From contig CP102405.1 of assembly GCA_024628785.1 (NCBI GenBank), positions 496,001 through 560,000 on the forward strand: 64,000 nt of DNA. The letters run 5' to 3'. Below the pieces are notes generated by a model that did no database searches, was not told the origin of the DNA, and saw only the letters and a list, made by a program, of their open reading frames with translations. A program made the translations under genes and the position numbers. This DNA is from Fusobacteria bacterium ZRK30 (GTDB lineage Bacteria > Fusobacteriota > Fusobacteriia > Fusobacteriales > Fusobacteriaceae). This document shows positions 58,315 to 64,000 of this stretch, in pieces (position 1 is the stretch's first letter; the number at the start of each line of letters is the position of its first letter).

Positions 58315-59397
58315 ATGCAAATCCTGGATATGAATATGATCAATTTTAGAAACTTAGATGATGAACACTTAGAATTTGATCGTAGATTTAACTTGTTTTT
58401 AGGGAAAAATGGTCAGGGAAAAACCAGTATACTGGAGGCTGTTTATTTTACAGTTACAGGAAAGAGTTTTCGAACCAATAAAAATAAGGAAATGATTAAG
58501 TACGGTCGCCATAAGATGGGAGCTTTTGTTAACTATGAGGATAGGATAGCACTGAAATCCATATCGGTAAAAGTAGATGAAAAAAAGAAGATATATTCCT
58601 ATAATAGGAAATCGATTAAGTATGATGAATTTTTGGGTAAATTAAATATTATATCTTTTATACCAGAAGATATAGAGCTTATTATTGGGTCACCCAGTGT
58701 GAGGAGATCGTTCTTTGACTATGAGATAGCTCAGGCAGATCCAGAGTACTACCTTTATTTAAAGTCGGTATCCAAGCTGTTGAAATTCAGAAATAAATAT
58801 CTAAAGGATAGAAATACCAAAGATCCAATGTTTGAGATATATAACTTGGAGTTTATAAAATATGCATCATTAGTAGTAAAGAAAAGGATTGATTATGTAA
58901 AAAATGTTTCAAGGTTGTTGTCTTTAAACTATCGAAAGTTATTTGACGGGGAAAAGGAGTTGACCTTGGGGTATAAATCCTTTTTAGGAGAGCTGAGATC
59001 TCCTACTTTGGAGGAAATAGAGGGCAAAATCAGGAAAAGTTATGAAGAGGTAAGGGGTCGTGAATTACGATATGGATATTCTCTTATTGGTCCCCAAAGA
59101 GATGATTTTATCTTTCTGTTGGACAATAAGGAAGCCAAATCCTATTCATCCCAAGGGGAGAAAAAATCCATAGTATTTGCCTTAAAAATATCTGAAATAG
59201 ATATGATAATAAAGGAAAAAAAAGAAACACCTGTCTTTATAATAGATGATATATCATCTTATTTTGACTCCATAAGGAAGGAAAATATATTGAAATATTT
59301 TCAAAAGAGGGAGATACAATTATTTATTAGTTCTACCTCGGATCTAGAGATAGAAGCGAAAAGATTTCATGTACACAGAGGTGAGATAGATGGTTAA
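58315..59397 (+). CDS. recF: DNA replication and repair protein RecF
   Basis: A 360-residue ABC-type ATPase that loads RecA at gaps. It has Walker A GKNGQGKTS near residue 30, the signature SSQGEKKS near 277 and Walker B VFIIDDISSYFD near 305. Length is normal. Its end overlaps the DciA-like gene by 8 bases. Confidence 0.96.
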   Translation: MQILDMNMINFRNLDDEHLEFDRRFNLFLGKNGQGKTSILEAVYFTVTGKSFRTNKNKEMIKYGRHKMGAFVNYEDRIALKSISVKVDEKKKIYSYNRKSIKYDEFLGKLNIISFIPEDIELIIGSPSVRRSFFDYEIAQADPEYYLYLKSVSKLLKFRNKYLKDRNTKDPMFEIYNLEFIKYASLVVKKRIDYVKNVSRLLSLNYRKLFDGEKELTLGYKSFLGELRSPTLEEIEGKIRKSYEEVRGRELRYGYSLIGPQRDDFIFLLDNKEAKSYSSQGEKKSIVFALKISEIDMIIKEKKETPVFIIDDISSYFDSIRKENILKYFQKREIQLFISSTSDLEIEAKRFHVHRGEIDG

Positions 59398-60229
59398 AAA
59401 TCTAGTAGATGTAAGTGATCTGATGGAATCAGCCATAACTAAGAGCCGGCTCCTAAAGGAAGGAATTTTAAAATCAGAATGGGATAAGATCGTTGGGGAA
59501 CTCTCTAAAAAAAGTTTTGTTATCTTTTTAAAGCAGGGAAAACTATTTGTAGGAGTAGAGAATTCTATCTGGATCCAGCAGATGAATTTTCAAAAACAAT
59601 CTATCATAAAGAAAACCAATGAATTTTTAGGTGGAGATTATGTAAGTGAGATAATCTTTAAAATTGGAAAAAAAGATACGAAAGATTATTTTCTGGATGA
59701 AAGAGAAAGAGATGATTCTATAGACCTGGACAGTGTGACCTTAACCACTGAAGAATATCTGCAGATGGAAGAGGAACTTAGTGAGATTAAAGATGACCTT
59801 ATAAAAAAACAGACAAAGGTTGTTCTGGAAAAATCATATAAAAGGAAAAAATACTTGAAACTTCATGGATATAAGCAGTGTAAGTGTGGAATTTATTATA
59901 GTTCCCTCCAGCCTATGTGTGCCATATGCATGAATAAAGAGGTCTTGAAATTAGAAGAAACCCTTATGAAGGCCTTTAAAGATAGGAAAATGCTGAAATA
60001 TTCCCAGGCTGTAAAGGTGATAGAAGATCTGACAGAAAAAGAATATGACAGGATAAAATTAAAAAAACTATCCAAGATAAAAAAAAATATAGATATCTAC
60101 TTGAGAGACAGGAAAGACGAGCTGGCTTTTGAGTTGTCTAAACTATATTTTATAATAGATTTAGGTGAACTAGAAGATGAATATATAGAGAGAAGGGCAG
60201 AGGAATTTATACAACTGTTGAAGAAATAA
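59390..60229 (+). CDS. DciA-like (DUF721) protein with C-terminal zinc-ribbon extension
   Basis: A 279-residue protein. Residues 1-95 match DUF721/DciA, with ILKSEWDKIVGELSKKSF and LFVGVENSIWIQQMNF; DciA proteins assist replicative helicase loading. The chain then continues well beyond the usual 100-170 residues. It has a Cys set QCKCGIYYSS...MCAIC near residues 163-180, a probable zinc ribbon, and a long helical tail. Its position between recF and gyrB agrees with DciA. No strong ribosome site is seen, so translation is likely coupled to recF. Confidence 0.83.
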   Translation: MVKNLVDVSDLMESAITKSRLLKEGILKSEWDKIVGELSKKSFVIFLKQGKLFVGVENSIWIQQMNFQKQSIIKKTNEFLGGDYVSEIIFKIGKKDTKDYFLDERERDDSIDLDSVTLTTEEYLQMEEELSEIKDDLIKKQTKVVLEKSYKRKKYLKLHGYKQCKCGIYYSSLQPMCAICMNKEVLKLEETLMKAFKDRKMLKYSQAVKVIEDLTEKEYDRIKLKKLSKIKKNIDIYLRDRKDELAFELSKLYFIIDLGELEDEYIERRAEEFIQLLKK

Positions 60230-60249
60230 GATTTAGGAGGGTAAGTTAG

Positions 60250-62157
60250 ATGAGTAATAATTATAAAGCGGAAGATATAACGGTTTTAGAAGGATTAGAA
60301 GCCGTTAGAAAAAGACCGGGAATGTATATTGGTTCTACATCTGAAAGGGGATTACACCATCTTGTGTGGGAAGTAGTAGATAACTCAGTAGATGAAGCCT
60401 TGGCAGGACATTGTGATAAGATAATTATAAATGTATTGGAAGACAATATAATCGAAGTAATCGATAACGGAAGGGGAATTCCGACAGGAATGCATCCTAA
60501 ACATGGAAAATCAGCATTGGAGATTGTATTGACTGTATTACATGCTGGTGGTAAGTTTGAGAACGATAACTACAAGGTATCTGGTGGACTTCATGGAGTA
60601 GGTATCTCAGTAGTAAATGCTTTGTCTGAATGGATGGAAGTTTATGTAAAGAGAGAGGGACAAATCTTCCACCAAAGGTTGGAAAGAGGAAAACCTATGT
60701 TTGATGTAAAAACAATAGGTAAAACTAAGGAAACTGGTACGAGAATACTTTTTAAAGCTGATGATGAGATATTTGAAACTTTAATCTATAGTTTTGAAAC
60801 TTTAAAGAATAGATTAAAAGAATTAGCTTATTTGAATAAAGGTTTAGAGATAGTTCTTACTGATTCTAGAAAAGAAGATAAAGTAGAGGAAACATTAAAA
60901 TTTGATGGTGGTATAATCGATTTCCTGGCTGAGTTAGAGGACGGAAATGAAAAATTAATCAAAGAACCCATCTATATGAATGGAGAGGCTGAAGGGGTAG
61001 TCGTAGAGATTGCCATGACCTATACAATAAAACAAAGGGAGAGTATATTCTCATTTGTTAACAACATAAATACCCATGAAGGTGGAACTCATGTAAGTGG
61101 ATTTAGAACTGCTCTTACTCGTGTAGTAAATGATGTAGCTAAAACTATGGGACTTATAAAAGAAAGAGACGGGAATTTCCAAGGTAGTGATATCAGAGAG
61201 GGAATGACTGCAATTATATCTGTAAAAGTACCGGATCCCCAATTTGAGGGACAGACTAAGACAAAATTAGGTAGTTCAGAAGTTACCAGTATAGTTTCTG
61301 GAATTGTAGGTAAGTATCTAAAGATGCACTTAGAGGATACTCCGGCAGACGCAAGAAATGTAATCGAAAAGATCTTGATGTCTAAAAAAGCAAGAGAAGC
61401 AGCTAAAAAAGCAAGGGAATTAGTAATGAGAAAATCTGCATTAGAAGTAGGGTCATTACCAGGAAAACTTGCAGACTGTTCATCTAAGAAACCTGAAGAA
61501 TGCGAAGTCTATATAGTAGAGGGAGATTCAGCAGGAGGATCAGCAAAGCAGGGAAGAGACAGACACACTCAGGCTATCCTGCCATTAAGAGGGAAGATAC
61601 TAAATGTAGAGAAAGCTGGATTACATAGAGCGTTAGAAAATACAGAAGTAAGAGCTATGATCACAGCATTTGGTGCTGGAATGAATGATGAGATGACTCT
61701 TGAAAAATTAAGATACCATAAGATCATAATCATGACCGATGCCGATGTAGATGGAGCTCATATCAGAACTTTAATCTTAACGTTCCTATTTAGATATATG
61801 TCAGATCTAATAACTAATGGAAATATATATATCGCTCAACCACCATTATTTAAGATAACAGCTGGTAGATCGGTACAATATGCTTATACAGATAAACAGA
61901 TGAAGGATGCTACAGATCTCCTTAACACAGAGAACAGAAGATTTACCCTTCAAAGATATAAGGGGCTAGGAGAGATGAATCCTGAACAACTATGGGAGAC
62001 AACTATGGATCCGGATACAAGAACATTATTACAGGTAAGTATAGATGATGCTGTAGAAGCAGATAAGTTATTTGATAAATTAATGGGTGACAAGGTAGAA
62101 CCTAGAAAGAAATTTATCGAAGAGGGAGCCGAATTCGTAAAGAACTTGGATATATAG
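60250..62157 (+). CDS. gyrB: DNA gyrase subunit B
   Basis: A 635-residue type II topoisomerase subunit. The ATP site has VDNSVDEALAG and NGRGIPTGMHP, and GGLHGVGISVVNAL follows. The TOPRIM domain shows EGDSAGGSAKQGRDR with its catalytic Glu, and MTDADVDGAHI with the metal-binding aspartates. Length fits short GyrB forms. GGAGGG precedes the ATG. The two paired subunits supercoil DNA. Confidence 0.98.
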   Translation: MSNNYKAEDITVLEGLEAVRKRPGMYIGSTSERGLHHLVWEVVDNSVDEALAGHCDKIIINVLEDNIIEVIDNGRGIPTGMHPKHGKSALEIVLTVLHAGGKFENDNYKVSGGLHGVGISVVNALSEWMEVYVKREGQIFHQRLERGKPMFDVKTIGKTKETGTRILFKADDEIFETLIYSFETLKNRLKELAYLNKGLEIVLTDSRKEDKVEETLKFDGGIIDFLAELEDGNEKLIKEPIYMNGEAEGVVVEIAMTYTIKQRESIFSFVNNINTHEGGTHVSGFRTALTRVVNDVAKTMGLIKERDGNFQGSDIREGMTAIISVKVPDPQFEGQTKTKLGSSEVTSIVSGIVGKYLKMHLEDTPADARNVIEKILMSKKAREAAKKARELVMRKSALEVGSLPGKLADCSSKKPEECEVYIVEGDSAGGSAKQGRDRHTQAILPLRGKILNVEKAGLHRALENTEVRAMITAFGAGMNDEMTLEKLRYHKIIIMTDADVDGAHIRTLILTFLFRYMSDLITNGNIYIAQPPLFKITAGRSVQYAYTDKQMKDATDLLNTENRRFTLQRYKGLGEMNPEQLWETTMDPDTRTLLQVSIDDAVEADKLFDKLMGDKVEPRKKFIEEGAEFVKNLDI

Positions 62158-62256
62158 GGTGCTTGCTGTAAAAATTACAGTAAATAAGAAAAAAAATAGA
62201 AGGTTTAGCTTCTTAAAAATATAAAAGAGTAAGAGATAGAATTCTATTTCTTACAA

Positions 62257-62363
62257 ATTACCTACCCTCTCCCGATTGACCAGTATGAAAAAATTATATT
62301 TAATAAATATGATTTTTACGTTGTCAAGGGAGAGGGTGTCCGAGAGGACAGGTGAGGGTAAAT
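62257..62363 (+). repeat. Long hairpin element between gyrB and gyrA, MITE-like
   Basis: A 17-base arm at 62264-62280 (starting ACCCTCTCCC) pairs with 62323-62337 with a two-base bulge; the intervening AT-rich 42 bases are themselves roughly self-complementary. Further out, ATTACC-TACCCTC and GGTGAGGGTAAAT give imperfect terminal inverted repeats, and TGTCC-GAGA-GGACA at 62337-62350 forms a small hairpin. It encodes no protein. Confidence 0.6.
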
Positions 62364-62381
62364 TAATTCAGGGAGGATTAG

Positions 62382-64000
62382 ATGTCAAATATAATAACTA
62401 GATATATAGAACAAGAGATGAAAGAATCATATTTGGACTACTCTATGAGTGTAATCGTAAGTAGAGCATTACCAGATGTAAAAGATGGACTAAAACCAGT
62501 TCATAGAAGAATTCTTTTTGCCATGAATGAGTTAGGAATGACTAGTGACAAACCACATAAAAAATCGGCTAGAATCGTCGGAGAAGTACTGGGTAAGTAT
62601 CATCCACATGGAGATTCAGCTGTTTATAATACTATGGTTAGAATGGCTCAAGATTTTAACTATAGATATGAATTAATAGACGGACATGGAAACTTTGGAT
62701 CGATAGATGGAGATTCGGCGGCAGCCATGAGATATACAGAAGCAAGAATGGCTAAAATTACTAAAGAATTATTGGTAGATTTAGATAAAAATACTATAGA
62801 TTATAGAAAAAACTTTGATGATTCATTGGATGAACCTATTGTATTACCTGCAAAACTACCTAACCTATTATTAAATGGAGCGACTGGTATTGCAGTCGGA
62901 ATGGCGACAAATATACCTCCTCATAACTTGGGAGAATTAGTAGAAGGAATCTTGGCTGTTATAAATAACAGACTGGAGATAAAAGGTAAAAAAGATGGGA
63001 TAGTAGAAGGGTTTGAAAAAATAAAGGAATTAATTACTAATTCTACAGAGAAGATTGATGCAGAGATTACTTTTGAAAGAATTGAAAAGATGATCTCAAA
63101 AGCTGAAGTATCTGATGAAAATAGATTGTTGAACACTCTTGAAAAAATAAAAGCTGTTGTAGATAAATCAATAGAAGAAAACGATGCATTAAACCTTAAA
63201 CTTCAAAAAGAAAGAGAGGCTAGGGAAGCATCTTCAGAAATTGAAAATTATACAGAAATACCAAAAGAACTTTCATTGACTACTTTTAGAGAGGTAAAAG
63301 AGGTGATTTCAGGGATTTTAGTAGAGGCAACTAGAATAACTTCTAGAGACCTGATTGAATATATAACTGGACCTGACTTCCCAACTGGTGGAATAATTGA
63401 TGGAAAAAAAGGAATCTATGATGCTTATACTACTGGTAGAGGTAGAGTAAGAGTAAGAGGTAAGGTAAAGATTGAAGAGCATAAGAATGGAAAAAGCTCG
63501 ATAATAATCAATGAAGTACCATTCCAAGTAAATAAAGCTAGGATGATAGAAAAGATTGCTAACCTTGTAAAGGAAAAAAAGGTTACAGGAATAACTGATC
63601 TTAGAGATGAATCTGATAGAAATGGTATAAGAGTAGTAATAGAGACTAAAAGGGGAGAAGAACCTGAATTAATCTTAAACAAACTATATAAATATACTGA
63701 GTTACAAAATACATTTGGAATTATTATGTTAGCCTTAGTGGATAATGTACCAAAAGTATTGAATTTAAAAGAGATATTAGACCACTACATCAACCATAGA
63801 TTCGATGTAATAACTAGAAGAACTAGATTTGAATTAGAAAAAGCTGAAAAAAGATCTCATATCTTAGAAGGATTTAGAATAGCTCTAGATAATATCGGAG
63901 AGATAATCAAGATAGTTAGAGGATCAAAAGATGCGAATATGGCTAAAGAAACTTTAAAAATTGATTATTCATTCAGTGAAGCCCAGGCTAGATCGATCTT
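62382..64000 (+). CDS. gyrA: DNA gyrase subunit A, cut by the window end
   Basis: 540 codons are visible of about 900-950. Catalytic Tyr118 lies in [11 protein letters not shown]. The quinolone region reads [16 protein letters not shown] with S79 and N83, where E. coli has Ser83 and Asp87. After [10 protein letters not shown] (ending at L183) and VEGILAVI, about 120 extra residues precede GPDFPTGG (G330). E. coli has 26 residues between these points, here there are 146. The insert is helical and charged ([19 protein letters not shown]) with no stop or shift. GGGAGG precedes the ATG. Confidence 0.97.
   Translation, partial: MSNIITRYIEQEMKESYLDYSMSVIVSRALPDVKDGLKPVHRRILFAMNELGMTSDKPHKKSARIVGEVLGKYHPHGDSAVYNTMVRMAQDFNYRYELIDGHGNFGSIDGDSAAAMRYTEARMAKITKELLVDLDKNTIDYRKNFDDSLDEPIVLPAKLPNLLLNGATGIAVGMATNIPPHNLGELVEGILAVINNRLEIKGKKDGIVEGFEKIKELITNSTEKIDAEITFERIEKMISKAEVSDENRLLNTLEKIKAVVDKSIEENDALNLKLQKEREAREASSEIENYTEIPKELSLTTFREVKEVISGILVEATRITSRDLIEYITGPDFPTGGIIDGKKGIYDAYTTGRGRVRVRGKVKIEEHKNGKSSIIINEVPFQVNKARMIEKIANLVKEKKVTGITDLRDESDRNGIRVVIETKRGEEPELILNKLYKYTELQNTFGIIMLALVDNVPKVLNLKEILDHYINHRFDVITRRTRFELEKAEKRSHILEGFRIALDNIGEIIKIVRGSKDANMAKETLKIDYSFSEAQARSI

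Overview
The window looks like a piece of the chromosome of a low-GC, Gram-negative anaerobe of the Fusobacteriota, probably a marine Fusobacteriaceae member near Psychrilyobacter, Ilyobacter or Propionigenium. This rests on the character of the 16S rRNA, very AT-rich codon use, lipopolysaccharide genes, and a peptide and amino-acid fermenting gene set (peptidases, peptide ABC importer, 2-oxoacid:ferredoxin oxidoreductase, NADH-linked [FeFe] hydrogenase). The genus is an inference.

Layout. 1-4820: an rRNA operon entered inside 16S, then 23S, 5S and tRNA-Lys, with no tRNA in the 16S-23S spacer. 4909-13727: M29 aminopeptidase, Nudix hydrolase, Mth938-like protein, Mut7-C RNase-like protein, a NuoE-NuoF fusion with HydA, a TM1266-type hydrogenase regulator on the other strand, a DUF1576 membrane protein and a GIY-YIG protein. 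13919-16548: a polar amino-acid ABC importer and a 50-residue orphan gene on the minus strand. 16754-19655: an SF1 helicase paired with an iron-sulfur PD-(D/E)XK nuclease. 19776-21343: seventeen tRNA genes behind one strong promoter. 21448-36708: a large lipooligosaccharide or surface-glycan locus with four GT9 heptosyltransferase-like proteins, three GT2 enzymes (one fused to a pyruvyltransferase domain), a TagF-like glycerophosphotransferase, an O-antigen polymerase/ligase, four sugar kinases of the WaaY type and an LtaS-like phosphotransferase. 36779-40112 (minus): four-subunit 2-oxoacid:ferredoxin oxidoreductase and a P-loop ATPase. 40416-52860: RidA, two tandem peptide-binding lipoproteins, oppBCDF, PepF and an M18 aminopeptidase. 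52990-53742: an ArsM-like methyltransferase whose frame contains an in-frame UGA followed by a bacterial SECIS-like hairpin, so probably a selenoprotein. 53928-57807: a transglutaminase-like protein and a paralogous lipoprotein that lacks the catalytic triad. 58094-64000: S4 protein, recF, DciA-like, gyrB and the start of gyrA.

How the genes fit together. Peptides imported by Opp and cut by PepF, M18 and M29 peptidases would give amino acids. Their 2-oxoacids can be oxidised by the ferredoxin-linked oxidoreductase, and reduced ferredoxin plus NADH could be discharged as hydrogen by the fused NuoEF/HydA enzyme. The glycan locus builds and phosphorylates the outer-membrane surface. The most notable single observation is the predicted selenocysteine in the ArsM-like methyltransferase. 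Others are a glycan kinase gene with no canonical start codon, a roughly 120-residue insertion in GyrA, and a long hairpin element lying between gyrB and gyrA.
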